Source: Rubrivirga marina
GTDB lineage: Bacteria; Bacteroidota; Rhodothermia; Rhodothermales; Rubricoccaceae
Assembly: GCF_002283365.1 (NCBI RefSeq)
Contig: NZ_MQWD01000001.1
Coordinates: 621,694 to 685,693 of the forward strand
DNA: 64,000 nt
Reading direction: 5' to 3'
Shown: positions 1-8,400 of the stretch, one piece after another
Numbering within the stretch: the first letter of the stretch is position 1
Layout of the letters: every line of letters starts with the position of its first letter
The notes under the pieces: generated by a model
Told to the model about the DNA's origin: nothing
What the model saw: the letters and a program-made list of their open reading frames with translations, nothing else
Databases searched by the model: none
Position numbers and translations under genes: made by a program

Positions 1-390
1 CCGCAGACGGTCACGGCGTCGCTGCTGGCCCTCACCGACAGCCCGGTCGCGATCCTGCTCCTGATCAACCTCGTGCTGCTGGTCGTCGGGACGTTCATGG
101 ACATGACGCCGGCCGTCCTGATCTTCACGCCCATCTTCCTCCCGATCGCCATCGACCTCGGGATCGACCCGGTCCACTTCGGGATCATCATGGTCCTGAA
201 CCTCTGCATCGGGCTGTGCACGCCGCCCGTGGGGACGATCCTGTTCGTCGGCGTCGGCGTGGCGGGGACGACCATCGAACGGGTCATCCGGCCGCTCCTG
301 CCCATGTTCCTGGCGATGGTGATCGCGCTCGTCCTCATCACGTTCGTGCCGGCGCTGAGCCTCTGGCTCCCCCGCCTCTTCGGGTACTAG
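1..390 (+). CDS. TRAP transporter large permease subunit (DctM family), C-terminal end, partial
   Basis: This is the 3' end of an open frame that enters from the left edge. The visible ~129 residues are almost entirely hydrophobic helices with the glycine/proline-rich segment CTPPVGTILFVG, which is characteristic of the DctM/SiaM large membrane subunit of TRAP transporters. These take up acidic substrates such as sugar acids, using a sodium gradient and a periplasmic binding protein. A uronate or uronate oligomer is a plausible substrate, because the next genes make the galacturonate pathway; that is inference from position. The family is about 425 residues long, so roughly two thirds lies outside the window. 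The stop is TAG at 388-390. Confidence 0.85.
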   Translation, partial: PQTVTASLLALTDSPVAILLLINLVLLVVGTFMDMTPAVLIFTPIFLPIAIDLGIDPVHFGIIMVLNLCIGLCTPPVGTILFVGVGVAGTTIERVIRPLLPMFLAMVIALVLITFVPALSLWLPRLFGY

Positions 391-428
391 ACGCCCCTCC
401 GCCCCGGAGGCGCCAGGGCACGCGCCCG

Positions 429-436
429 TACCTTCT
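429..436 (+). promoter_or_regulatory. Candidate Bacteroidota-type -7 element before the LacI gene
   Basis: TACCTTCT fits the TAnnTT core of the Bacteroidota -7 box (TAnnTTTG) and lies 25 nt before the ATG at 462. Similar TACnTTC boxes at 21-24 nt from the start occur before the beta-lactamase fusion, ECF sigma and sodium symporter genes. No convincing TTG -33 box is visible. Confidence 0.35.
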
Positions 437-461
437 CATTCTCCCCCGGCCGCGAGGCCCA

Positions 462-1475
462 ATGCCACAAAAAGTCCGCCTCATCGACATCGCCGACCGC
501 CTCGGGCTGACCAAGGTGAGCGTGTCGAAGGCGCTCCGCGACCACGGCGACATCTCGGAGGAGACGCGCGAACTGGTCAAGCGGACGGCCGCGGAGATGG
601 GCTACACCCCGAACCTCCTCGCCCGGTCGCTCTCGTCGCAGCGCTCGCACACGCTCGGGGTCGTCGTCCCGAAGATCGCCCACACGTTCTTCTCGTCGGT
701 CATCGAGGCGGTCCAGGAGGAGGCGACGGCGCGGGGCTACGGGATCGTCCTGGCGGTGTCGAGCGAGCGGGCCGGCCTCGAGCGCCAGCACATCGAGCGG
801 CTCCTGTCGATGCGCGTCGACGGGCTCCTGGTGTCGGTGTCGAAGGAGGCGCCGGACCTCGAGATCTACGACCGCGTCCGCCAGATGGGTGTCCCGCTCG
901 TGTTCTTCGACCGCCAGATCGAGGGGCTCGGGTTCGGGAGCGTGACCGTCGACGACCGGGCGGGGGCGCGGCGGGCCGTCGAGCACCTCATCGGGCTGGG
1001 CCACGACGAGATCGTCCACGTGGCCGGGACGCCGGAGGTCGCCATCGGGCGCGACCGGCGGGCCGGCTACGAGGACGCGCTCCGGGCCCACGAGCTGCCC
1101 GTCCGCGAGGCCCTCATCGTGAGCGGCGGGTTCGACGAGCGGTTCGGCGCGCGGGCGATGCGCGAGTTGTTGGATCGCGGGGACCCGCCGTCGGCCATCT
1201 TCACGGTGACGCAGCCCGTCGGCCTCGGGGTCTACGGCGTACTCGCCGAGGCGGGCCTGGCGAGCGACGTCACGCTCGCCTCGTTCGGCGACGACGCCAG
1301 CAGCGTCCACCTCCGGATCGCCGACGCCATCGTCCGTCAGCCGACGGGTGAGATCGGGCGGCGGGCGCTCGGCCTGCTCCTCGACCAAGTCGAGGGGGGC
1401 GGCCTCCTCGCCATCGGGGCCGAGCCTCACGAGGTCCTGGAGGTCGACCTCATCACGAGCACGACCCCGGCGTAG
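462..1475 (+). CDS. LacI-family transcriptional regulator
   Basis: A 337-residue protein with the standard LacI layout: an N-terminal helix-turn-helix (about residues 5-30, including DIADRLGLTKVSVSKALRD), a hinge around residues 45-60, and a periplasmic-binding-protein-like sensor domain from LGVVVPKIAHTFFSSVIEA onward. The open frame extends upstream to 216, but only from the ATG at 462 does the protein begin with the expected short leader before the HTH. It sits between a TRAP transporter and uxaB, so it probably senses a galacturonate or KDG-type metabolite and controls this locus. Three palindromes with a central CG, as expected of LacI operators, lie at 1527, 4755 and 11619. The ligand cannot be read from the sequence. 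Confidence 0.9.
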   Translation: MPQKVRLIDIADRLGLTKVSVSKALRDHGDISEETRELVKRTAAEMGYTPNLLARSLSSQRSHTLGVVVPKIAHTFFSSVIEAVQEEATARGYGIVLAVSSERAGLERQHIERLLSMRVDGLLVSVSKEAPDLEIYDRVRQMGVPLVFFDRQIEGLGFGSVTVDDRAGARRAVEHLIGLGHDEIVHVAGTPEVAIGRDRRAGYEDALRAHELPVREALIVSGGFDERFGARAMRELLDRGDPPSAIFTVTQPVGLGVYGVLAEAGLASDVTLASFGDDASSVHLRIADAIVRQPTGEIGRRALGLLLDQVEGGGLLAIGAEPHEVLEVDLITSTTPA

Positions 1476-1495
1476 GGCCTTCAGGACGTTCCCGG

Positions 1496-1525
1496 TTGCG
1501 CTTCCGGCGAGAGTCCCTATCTTGA
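1496..1525 (+). promoter_or_regulatory. Candidate uxaB promoter (-33 TTG, -7 TATCTTGA)
   Basis: TTG at 1496-1498 and TATCTTGA at 1518-1525 are separated by 19 bases, matching Bacteroidota promoter geometry (TTTG and TAnnTTTG). The perfect palindrome at 1527-1538 begins 1 base after the -7 box and would cover the transcription start, which is an ideal repressor position. The ATG of uxaB follows at 1543, so the leader would be only a few bases long. Confidence 0.5.
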
Positions 1526-1526
1526 C

Positions 1527-1538
1527 TTTACCGGTAAA
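1527..1538. promoter_or_regulatory. Perfect palindromic operator TTTACCGGTAAA before uxaB
   Basis: A 12-base perfect palindrome with a central CG, 4 bases before the uxaB start codon and directly after the candidate -7 box. It fits the consensus KTWACCGGTWAM shared with sites at 4755-4766 and 11619-11630. Location and form suit binding by the adjacent LacI regulator; binding itself is inferred. Confidence 0.6.
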
Positions 1539-1542
1539 GCCC

Positions 1543-2976
1543 ATGGAGATCGACGCCCTGCCCCGCCTCGACGCCTCGCTCGCCGAGGCTGAGCCCGCCC
1601 GTCCCGAGCGCGTGCTCCAGTTCGGCACGGGCGCCTTCCTCCGCGGCTTCGCCGACCCGTTCGTGGCCGAGGCCAACGCGTCCGGCGCCTTCGACGGGCG
1701 CGTGGTGATGGTGGGCTCGACGGGCAGCGGCCGGGCCGCGGCGCTCGGCGCCCAGGACGGCCTCTACACGCTCTGCGTCCGCGGCCTCCGCGACGGCGAG
1801 CCGGTCGACGAGACGCACCTCGTCACGTCGGTCTCGCGCGCCCTCGCGGCCTCCGCCGACTGGGACGCCGTCCTCGCCCTCGCCCGCTCGCCGGAGCTCC
1901 GGCTGGTCGTCTCCAACACGACCGAGATCGGCATCACCGACGACCCGGACGACCGACCGGATCTCGACCCGCCGCGGTCATTCCCAGGCAAACTGGCCGC
2001 CGCGCTCGCGGCCCGCGCCGAGGCCCACGGCTACGACGGCGGGGGACTCGTCGTCCTCCCGTGCGAGCTCATCGAGGGGAACGGCGACCGGCTCCGTGAG
2101 ATCGTCGAGGCGCACGCCGAGCGGTGGGAGCTAGGCGACGCCTTCCGCGACTGGCTCGACCGCGAGGTCACGTTCTGCAACACGCTCGTCGACCGGATCG
2201 TGCCGGGCAACCCGGACGACGCCGACGCCCTGTTCGAGCGGCTCGGCTACACCGACGACCTCCTGACGGTCACCGAGCCGTACCGGCTCTGGGCCATCGA
2301 GGGCGACGACGCGCTCGCCGACCGCCTCCCCCTCGTCGGCCTCGACGGCGTCGTGGTCGCGGACGACCTCACGCCATACCGCGAGCGGAAGGTCCGCATT
2401 CTCAACGGCGGGCACACCGCGACCGTCCCGGCGGCGATCCTCTGCGGGCTCGACACGGTCTCCGAGGCGCTCGACGACGAGACCGTGGGCACGTTCGTCC
2501 GCCGCGCGATCCTGGACGAGATCGTGCCGAGCCTCCGGATCGACCCGACGATGGCCGAGACGTTCGCACACGCCGTGATCGACCGGTTCGCGAACCCGTT
2601 CGTAGCCCATGCCCTCCGCGACATCACGTTCCAGCAGACGGCCAAGCTGGGCGTCCGCGTGGCCCCGTCGATCCGCGAGTACGTCGAGACGCACGGCGAG
2701 GCGCCGCCGCTCCTGTGCTTCGGCGTGGCCGCCCTGCTCGCCGCCGTCCGCCCCGACGGCGCTGACGGCCTGTCGGCCGACGACGCCGCGGGCGACTGGG
2801 AGCGACGCTGGGCGGACGTTGATCTGGCCGACACCGACGAGCTCCGGGCATTCACGGTCGTCGCGCTGGGCCGCTGGGACCTCGACACGGTCGAGGGCGT
2901 GCCGGAGTCCGTCGCCGACGCGCTCGTCGCGATCGAACGCGACGGCTGCCGCGCCGCGCTCGCCGCCCGCCTCTGA
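1543..2976 (+). CDS. uxaB: Tagaturonate reductase (altronate oxidoreductase), long-chain polyol dehydrogenase family
   Basis: A 477-residue cytoplasmic enzyme of the mannitol dehydrogenase family. The N-terminal Rossmann region begins QFGTGAFLRGF (residues 26-36). The C-terminal part carries the family catalytic pattern K-x4-N-x2-H as K283, N288 and H291 within KVRILNGGHT. In this family the NGxHT context and length fit tagaturonate reductase (UxaB), which converts D-tagaturonate to D-altronate with NADH. Fructuronate reductase (UxuB) is the main alternative; the neighbouring uxaC, GH28 and pectate lyases favour UxaB. The start is the ATG at 1543, just behind the palindromic operator. It is followed at 32 bases by kdgA and then kdgK, forming an operon. 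The intervening dehydratase uxaA is missing from the window. Confidence 0.85.
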   Translation: MEIDALPRLDASLAEAEPARPERVLQFGTGAFLRGFADPFVAEANASGAFDGRVVMVGSTGSGRAAALGAQDGLYTLCVRGLRDGEPVDETHLVTSVSRALAASADWDAVLALARSPELRLVVSNTTEIGITDDPDDRPDLDPPRSFPGKLAAALAARAEAHGYDGGGLVVLPCELIEGNGDRLREIVEAHAERWELGDAFRDWLDREVTFCNTLVDRIVPGNPDDADALFERLGYTDDLLTVTEPYRLWAIEGDDALADRLPLVGLDGVVVADDLTPYRERKVRILNGGHTATVPAAILCGLDTVSEALDDETVGTFVRRAILDEIVPSLRIDPTMAETFAHAVIDRFANPFVAHALRDITFQQTAKLGVRVAPSIREYVETHGEAPPLLCFGVAALLAAVRPDGADGLSADDAAGDWERRWADVDLADTDELRAFTVVALGRWDLDTVEGVPESVADALVAIERDGCRAALAARL

Positions 2977-2994
2977 TCCTTTTTGTGCCCGAAC

Positions 2995-3006
2995 GGAAGG
3001 GCTTCC
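2995..3006. promoter_or_regulatory. GGAAGGGCTTCC near-palindrome before kdgA
   Basis: This element ends 2 bases before the ATG of kdgA. It differs from a perfect GGAAGCGCTTCC palindrome only in the central pair, and resembles start-proximal sites at 11598, 11689, 37053, 41584, 50728 and 52719. It could be an operator of a second LacI/CcpA-like regulator, or simply the translation start region of kdgA (GGAAGG also resembles a Shine-Dalgarno sequence). Confidence 0.3.
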
Positions 3007-3008
3007 GC

Positions 3009-3674
3009 ATGACCCGTTCTGAGATCCTCGACTCCGTCCTCGCCAGCGGCGCCGTCGCCGTCGTCCGCATGGCCGACTCGGGCCGCCTCGTGCGGCTCGC
3101 CGAGGCCATCGCCGAGGGCGGCGTGACCGCCATCGAGATCACGATGACGACGCCGAACGCGCTCGACGTCATCGAGGCGACCGGCCGCGAGCTCGGCGAC
3201 GCCGTGACCGTCGGCGTGGGGTCGGTGCTCGACGCCGAGACCGCCCGCCGCGCCGTCGACGCCGGCGCCCGCTACGTCGTCAGCCCCGTGTTCAAGCCCG
3301 AGATCGTCGCCGAGGCCCACCGCCTCGACGTGCCTGTGATGCCGGGGTGCTTCACGCCGACCGAGATCCTCACGGCGACGGAGGCCGGCGCTGACGTCGT
3401 CAAGGTGTTCCCGGCCGACGTGTTCGGGCCGACGTTCTTCAAGGCCGTCCTCGCGCCCATGCCGCACCTCCGGATGATGCCGACCGGCGGGGTCTCGCTC
3501 ACGAACGCGGGCGACTGGATCCGGGCCGGCGCCGTGGCCGTCGGCGTGGGGAGCGCGCTCCTCGACAAGCAGGCCATCGCCGACGGCGACTGGGCCACGC
3601 TCACCCAGAAGGCCCGGACCCTCCGCCAGTCGGTCGAGGCGGGCCGGGCCTCCATCTCCACCGCCTCGCGCTAA
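3009..3674 (+). CDS. kdgA: Bifunctional KDPG / 4-hydroxy-2-oxoglutarate aldolase
   Basis: A 221-residue class I aldolase of the KDPG/KHG family with a single TIM barrel. The family's catalytic residues are visible: R20 in VVR, E43 in AIEIT, and the Schiff-base lysine K132 in VVKVFPAD. It cleaves 2-keto-3-deoxy-6-phosphogluconate to pyruvate and glyceraldehyde-3-phosphate, the last step of galacturonate catabolism. I chose the ATG at 3009; an in-frame GTG at 2985 would add eight residues but lies very close to the uxaB stop. It stands between uxaB and kdgK (3-base gap to the latter), so kinase and aldolase are co-expressed. Confidence 0.9.
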   Translation: MTRSEILDSVLASGAVAVVRMADSGRLVRLAEAIAEGGVTAIEITMTTPNALDVIEATGRELGDAVTVGVGSVLDAETARRAVDAGARYVVSPVFKPEIVAEAHRLDVPVMPGCFTPTEILTATEAGADVVKVFPADVFGPTFFKAVLAPMPHLRMMPTGGVSLTNAGDWIRAGAVAVGVGSALLDKQAIADGDWATLTQKARTLRQSVEAGRASISTASR

Positions 3675-3677
3675 CTC

Positions 3678-4706
3678 ATGAAAGTCGTCACGCTCGGCGA
3701 GATCATGCTCCGGCTCTCGACGCCGGGCTTCACCCGGTTCGTCCAGGCCCAGTCGTTCGACGCCACCTACGGCGGCGGCGAGGCCAACGTGGCCGTGGCC
3801 CTCGCGAACTACGGATTCGAGAGTTACTTCGTCTCCAAGCTGCCGGCCCACGAGATCGGGCAGGCCGCCGTCAACCACCTCCGGCGGTTCGGGGTCTCGG
3901 ACCGGTTCATCGTGCGCGGCGGCGACCGCGTGGGGATCTACTTCCTCGAGACCGGCGCGAGCCAGCGGCCGAGCAAAGTCATCTACGACCGCACCGACGC
4001 GGCCGTGACGACCCTGACCCCCGACGAGCTCGACCTCGGCGCCGTGTTCGAGGGGGCCCGGTGGTTCCACTTTACGGGCATCACGCCCGCCCTCGGCGAG
4101 ACGGCCCGGAAGACCGTCGTCGCGGCGGCGAAGGCGGCCAAGGGCGCCGGCGCGACCGTCTCGTGCGACCTCAACTTCCGCAAGAAGCTGTGGACGACTG
4201 AGGAGGCCCAGGCCACGATGCGCCCTCTCATGGAGCACGTCGACGTCTGCATCGCGAATGAGGAGGACGCCGACAAATGCCTCGGGCTGACAGCTGGCGA
4301 GACGGACGTCCACGGCGCGGAGCTCGACGAGGCGGGGTACGTCGACTTGGCGAAGCGGCTCAAGCGAGAATTCGACTTCGAGGCCGTCGCCATCACGCTC
4401 CGCGAGTCGTTCTCGGCCAGCCACAACGGCTGGAGCGCGATCCTCCACGACGACAAGGACTGCGCCGAGCCCGTCCGCTCGACGCGGTACGACATCCAGA
4501 TCGTCGACCGGGTCGGCGGGGGGGACTCGTTCGCGTCGGGCCTCATCGCGGGGCTCTTGCAAAAGGGCGACACGCGCGAGGCGCTCGAGTTCGCCGTCGC
4601 CGCGTCGTGCCTCAAGCAGACGATCCCGGGCGACTTCAACCTCGTCAGCCGCGCCGAGGTGGACGCCCTCGTGGCCGGCGACGGCTCCGGGCGCGTTCAG
4701 CGCTAG
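3678..4706 (+). CDS. kdgK: 2-keto-3-deoxygluconate kinase, PfkB family
   Basis: A 342-residue PfkB-type sugar kinase. The N-terminal glycine pair region GGGEANVAVAL and the C-terminal anion-hole/catalytic motif DRVGGGDSFASG (catalytic Asp about residue 283) define the family. The motif has GGGD instead of the usual GAGD, which is common among KDG kinases. It phosphorylates KDG to KDPG, the substrate of the aldolase encoded just upstream. A different PfkB specificity is possible in principle, but the operon with uxaB and kdgA makes KDG kinase much the best assignment. Start ATG at 3678, 3 bases after the aldolase stop. Confidence 0.9.
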   Translation: MKVVTLGEIMLRLSTPGFTRFVQAQSFDATYGGGEANVAVALANYGFESYFVSKLPAHEIGQAAVNHLRRFGVSDRFIVRGGDRVGIYFLETGASQRPSKVIYDRTDAAVTTLTPDELDLGAVFEGARWFHFTGITPALGETARKTVVAAAKAAKGAGATVSCDLNFRKKLWTTEEAQATMRPLMEHVDVCIANEEDADKCLGLTAGETDVHGAELDEAGYVDLAKRLKREFDFEAVAITLRESFSASHNGWSAILHDDKDCAEPVRSTRYDIQIVDRVGGGDSFASGLIAGLLQKGDTREALEFAVAASCLKQTIPGDFNLVSRAEVDALVAGDGSGRVQR

Positions 4707-4754
4707 TCCGCTCACTCCCCCTCGCCATGCCTCAACGCGTCACACGTTGACACA

Positions 4755-4766
4755 GTAACCGGTTAC
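4755..4766. promoter_or_regulatory. Perfect palindromic operator GTAACCGGTTAC
   Basis: A 12-base perfect palindrome with a central CG, 70 bases before the next start codon and in the kdgK-to-secreted-protein gap. It matches the KTWACCGGTWAM consensus of the sites at 1527 and 11619. A TTGACA at 4747-4752 lies just upstream, but no -7 or -10 box at a suitable distance is seen. Confidence 0.55.
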
Positions 4767-4836
4767 GCCAGGAGGCCTTCGACCTCGGCTTCCGCTGACT
4801 CCACCGTTCCCACCTCCACCATCCCCCCTACGACCC

Positions 4837-6888
4837 ATGAGACTCTTGCTCCTTCTCGCCGCGCTCCTGCTGGCCGTCGCGCCCGACGCTCAGGACGCTG
4901 CCTCCGTCAACTGGTCGCTCACCGAGGCCGACGGCCTCGCGGTGACGGCCGAAGAAGGCGGCGCCGTCGGCAGCGACGTGACGTCGATGACGCTCGTCGC
5001 CCGCGACTACACCGGCACGCTCACCGGCGACGCCAACGGCCCGCTCGGGCCGTACCAGCGGTGGTACCTCGACGGCGCCGAGTGGCCCGTCGAGAGCGCC
5101 CCCGACCCGGCGCGCTACGTCGAGTTCGCCGTCACGGCCGCCGACGCGACCACCCTCACGCTCACCGACATCGACCTCGTGATGAACGCGGGCGGGACCG
5201 GCGAGCTCGACGCGAGCCTGTTCTACGACACCGACCCGTCGTTCTCCGCGCCCACCCCGCTCGCGACCGACGTCGACGTCTCGCGCGACGCCGTCGGGGA
5301 CTTCAGCTTCGACATCTCCGAGGAGTTGGCCGCGGGCCAGACGCTCTACGTCCGCGTGTACCCGTGGCTCGGCGGTGGCAACCCGAGCAGCGGGCGCTAC
5401 CTGTTCCTCCAGGACGTCACGATCTCCGGCACGAGCGAGACGGCCGGTGGTGGCGATGACGTCGACGGCGTGTTCTGGTCGCTCTCGGCGGCCGACACGA
5501 CCTCGGTCACGTCCGCCTCGGCCGGCCTCGGGGGCGCGCCCGTCCGGTCCGCCGACGTCGAGGTCCGCGACTACACGGGCGACCTCCGCGACGCCGACGA
5601 CGCCGTCGGCCCCTACGGCCCGTTCCAGCGCTGGTGGCGCGGCGACGGGATCCAGTGGCCCGTCGAGGAGGCCATCGACCCGGCCCGCTACATCGAGTTC
5701 GCCGCCGGCGCGGAGGCCGGGGAAACGTTCTACGTCGACGGCGTCTCGCTCTACGCCCACGGCGACGGCACGAGCGAGATGCGCGCGAGCGTGTTCTACG
5801 CGACGAGCGCCGACTTCTCGAACCCGGTCGCGCTGGAGGAGGACTTCTCGGCCGACGACGGCGACGTGGCCGGGGCGATCATCCTCCGCGAGTACGACCT
5901 CGACCTGGCCGTGCCCGCGGGCGACTCGATCTACGTCCGCGTCTACCCGTACCTCGGCAGCGGCGACCCGAGCGTCACGCGCTACCTCATGCTCCAGGCC
6001 ATGACCATCTCGGGCTCGACCATGGAGCCGGTCGAGAACGAGGGCGTCTTCTGGTCGCTCTCGGCGAGCGACACGACGTCGGTCACGTCGGCCGGCCCGG
6101 ACCTCGACGGCGCCATGGTCCGCGCCTCGGCCCTCGAGGTCCGCGACTACGACGGCGACCTCCGCGACGCGGGCGACGCCGTCGGCCCGTTCGGCCCGTT
6201 CCAGCGCTGGTGGCTCGGCGGCGAGGATTGGCCGGACGAGGACGGCCCGGTTGCGGACCGCTACGTCGAGTTCCCCGCGGGCGCCGATGACGACATGCGC
6301 TTCCGCGTCGACTCGCTCTCGGTCTACATCCACGGCGACGGGACGAGCGCCATGCGCGCCCAGGTCGCCTACTCGACGAACGCCGACTTTTCCGACCCCG
6401 TGGTCCTGGAGGAGGAGCTTGAGGCCGACGACGGCGACACGGCCGGCGCAATCATCCTCCGCTCGTACGAGGTCGGCGAGATCGCGTCCGACTCGATCTA
6501 TGTTCGGATCTACCCGTGGGTCCGCTCGAGCTCGGTCGGCTCGGGCCGGTACCTCCTGCTCCAGGCCATGACGATCTACGGCGAGGCCGTGGGCGGCATC
6601 GCGACGGAGCGGGCGCCAGAGGCCGGTCGTCTCTCGCTGCTCCCGGCCGCGCCGAACCCGGTGACGGGCTCGACGACGCTCCGCTACGAGCTCGCCGAGG
6701 CCGCCGAAGTCGAGGTCGTCGTGGTCAACGTGCTCGGCCAGCGCGTCTCGACGCTCGCCTCGGCCCCGACGCCGGCCGGCGCGCACGCCGTCACGATCGA
6801 CGCCTCGGGCCTCGCCGCCGGCGCGTACTTCGTGCAGGTGCGCGCCGACGGTGAGGCGCAGACCCGCCCGTTCGTCGTCGTCCGCTAA
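4837..6888 (+). CDS. Secreted T9SS protein with three tandem beta-rich accessory repeats
   Basis: A 683-residue protein with a clear signal peptide (MRLLLLLAALLLAVAPDAQ). It contains three consecutive copies of a roughly 185-residue module, each starting with (N/F)WSL and carrying RDY(T/D)G, a Y(V/I)EF strand and a conserved RxYPW/Y near its end. A classical type A T9SS sorting domain (about residues 605-683) ends in FVVVR. The modules contain no recognisable catalytic motif. From memory, similar modules are found attached to Bacteroidota pectate lyases and pectinesterases, so a pectin-binding or surface-display role is inferred. It is preceded by a palindromic operator and followed by a strong hairpin terminator, so it can be transcribed alone. 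Confidence 0.75.
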   Translation: MRLLLLLAALLLAVAPDAQDAASVNWSLTEADGLAVTAEEGGAVGSDVTSMTLVARDYTGTLTGDANGPLGPYQRWYLDGAEWPVESAPDPARYVEFAVTAADATTLTLTDIDLVMNAGGTGELDASLFYDTDPSFSAPTPLATDVDVSRDAVGDFSFDISEELAAGQTLYVRVYPWLGGGNPSSGRYLFLQDVTISGTSETAGGGDDVDGVFWSLSAADTTSVTSASAGLGGAPVRSADVEVRDYTGDLRDADDAVGPYGPFQRWWRGDGIQWPVEEAIDPARYIEFAAGAEAGETFYVDGVSLYAHGDGTSEMRASVFYATSADFSNPVALEEDFSADDGDVAGAIILREYDLDLAVPAGDSIYVRVYPYLGSGDPSVTRYLMLQAMTISGSTMEPVENEGVFWSLSASDTTSVTSAGPDLDGAMVRASALEVRDYDGDLRDAGDAVGPFGPFQRWWLGGEDWPDEDGPVADRYVEFPAGADDDMRFRVDSLSVYIHGDGTSAMRAQVAYSTNADFSDPVVLEEELEADDGDTAGAIILRSYEVGEIASDSIYVRIYPWVRSSSVGSGRYLLLQAMTIYGEAVGGIATERAPEAGRLSLLPAAPNPVTGSTTLRYELAEAAEVEVVVVNVLGQRVSTLASAPTPAGAHAVTIDASGLAAGAYFVQVRADGEAQTRPFVVVR

Positions 6889-6904
6889 GCGATATCCCAC
6901 CACA

Positions 6905-6932
6905 GGCCCGGCGGCCTCTCCGCCGCCGGGCC
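6905..6932 (+). terminator. Hairpin terminator after the triple-repeat T9SS gene
   Basis: A perfect 10-bp stem (GGCCCGGCGG at 6905-6914 with CCGCCGGGCC at 6923-6932) and an 8-base loop, 17 bases after the stop codon. There is no long T tract, as is usual in this GC-rich DNA. Confidence 0.6.
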
Positions 6933-6940
6933 ACCTGATT

Positions 6941-8389
6941 ATGACCGGACCGCAGTCCCGCCGCCAGTTCGTCCGCCGCGCCGCGCTCGGCGCGGGCGGG
7001 CTCGCCGTGCTCCCCGGCCTCGCCGCTGGCTGCACGGGTGTCCCCGCCTCGGTCACCGAGGCGGGCGGGGCCGACGCCAACGCGTGGGACCGCGTGCCCG
7101 AGATCCTCGCCCGCATCCGCCCGCCCCAGTTCCCCGACCGCGATTTTTCGATTGCGGAGTATGGGGCTGTGGAAGGGGAGAAGGCCACCGACGCCTTCCG
7201 CGCTGCCGTCGAGGCCGCGCACGGGGCCGGCGGCGGTCGCGTGGTCGTCCCGCCCGGAGACTGGCTGACGGGCCCGATCCACCTCCTGTCGAATGTCGAG
7301 CTCCACGTCTCCGACGGCGCCACGCTCGGCTTCTCGACCGACCCCGCCGACTATCTCCCGGCCGTCTGGACGCGCTGGGAGGGCGTCGAGCTGATGAACT
7401 ACTCGCCGCTGATCTACGCCTTCGAGCAGGAGAACGTCGCCGTCACGGGCGGCGGGACGCTCGACGGCCGCGCGGGCGGGACGGACTGGTGGACCTGGAA
7501 AGGGCCGTGGAAGGACAACCGCCACGGCTGGACCGAGGGGATGCCGCAGCAGCGCGAGGCGCGCGACCGGCTCTTCGCACAGGCCGAGGCGGGCGTCCCC
7601 GTCGAGGAGCGCGTCTATGGCGAGGGTGACTACCTCCGCCCGAGCTTCGTCGAGTTCTACCGCTGCCGGAACGTGCTGATCGAGGGCGTGACCGTCGTCC
7701 GCTCGCCCATGTGGCTCCTCCACCCGACGCTGTGCACGAACGTGACGGTGCGCGGGGTGACGGCTAACTCGCACGGGCCCAACAACGACGGCTGCAATCC
7801 CGAGTCCTGCACCGACGTCCTCATCGAGGGCTGCTTTTTCGACACCGGCGACGACTGCATCGCCCTCAAGTCTGGCCGGAACGCCGACGGGCGGCGGCTG
7901 GCGGCGCCCATCCAGAACGTCGTCGTACGCGACTGCACGATGCGCGACGGGCACGGCGGCGTCGTGATCGGGAGCGAGATGTCGGGCGGCGCGCGCGACG
8001 TGTTCGCCGAGCGGTGCCAGATGGACAGCCCGAACCTCGAGCGCGTGCTCCGGATCAAGACCAACTCGGTCCGGGGCGGCGTGGTCGAGGGCGTCTACAT
8101 GCGCGACGTCACGGCCGGCCAGGTGGCCGACGCCGTCGTCCGGGTCAACTTCCTCTACGAGGAGGGCGACGCCGGCGACTTCCCGCCGACCGTCCGCGAC
8201 ATCGACGTCCGCCGCGTGACGAGCGAGCGGAGCGAGCGGGCGCTCTACCTCATCGGCTACCCCCACGCCCCCATCCGCGACGTGACGATCTCGGACTGCC
8301 GCTTCGCCGGCGTCGCCGAGGACAGCGTCGTCGAACACGTCGAGGGGCTCGTGCTCCGCGACGTCACCATCCTCGACCGCGACGCCTAG
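6941..8389 (+). CDS. GH28 polygalacturonase-type lipoprotein
   Basis: A 482-residue parallel beta-helix enzyme. All four GH28 signature motifs are present: NND at 281-283, DTGDD at 301-305 (two catalytic aspartates), GHG at 337-339, and RIK at 371-373. It should hydrolyse the galacturonan backbone of pectin. The N-terminus (SRRQFVRRAALGAGG) is Tat-like and ends in a lipobox LAAGC with Cys31, so the protein is probably a lipoprotein rather than a T9SS cargo. The ATG at 6941 was chosen over the upstream open frame because it directly precedes this signal. The PL9 gene follows after 11 bases, then kduD and kduI, forming one transcription unit. Exo versus endo action cannot be told. Confidence 0.9.
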   Translation: MTGPQSRRQFVRRAALGAGGLAVLPGLAAGCTGVPASVTEAGGADANAWDRVPEILARIRPPQFPDRDFSIAEYGAVEGEKATDAFRAAVEAAHGAGGGRVVVPPGDWLTGPIHLLSNVELHVSDGATLGFSTDPADYLPAVWTRWEGVELMNYSPLIYAFEQENVAVTGGGTLDGRAGGTDWWTWKGPWKDNRHGWTEGMPQQREARDRLFAQAEAGVPVEERVYGEGDYLRPSFVEFYRCRNVLIEGVTVVRSPMWLLHPTLCTNVTVRGVTANSHGPNNDGCNPESCTDVLIEGCFFDTGDDCIALKSGRNADGRRLAAPIQNVVVRDCTMRDGHGGVVIGSEMSGGARDVFAERCQMDSPNLERVLRIKTNSVRGGVVEGVYMRDVTAGQVADAVVRVNFLYEEGDAGDFPPTVRDIDVRRVTSERSERALYLIGYPHAPIRDVTISDCRFAGVAEDSVVEHVEGLVLRDVTILDRDA

Positions 8390-8400
8390 CGTCTCCCACC

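Noticed and set aside
2247-4715. Very long minus-strand open frame (822 residues) opposite uxaB, kdgA and kdgK
   Set aside because: It is an antisense shadow caused by the low stop-codon density of GC-rich DNA; its sequence is low-complexity Arg/Asp/Val/Gly and shows no domain, while the plus strand encodes three well-defined enzymes.
4747-4752. TTGACA resembling a sigma-70 -35 box before the triple-repeat gene
   Set aside because: No -10 or Bacteroidota -7 box stands at an acceptable distance, so no complete promoter is claimed there.
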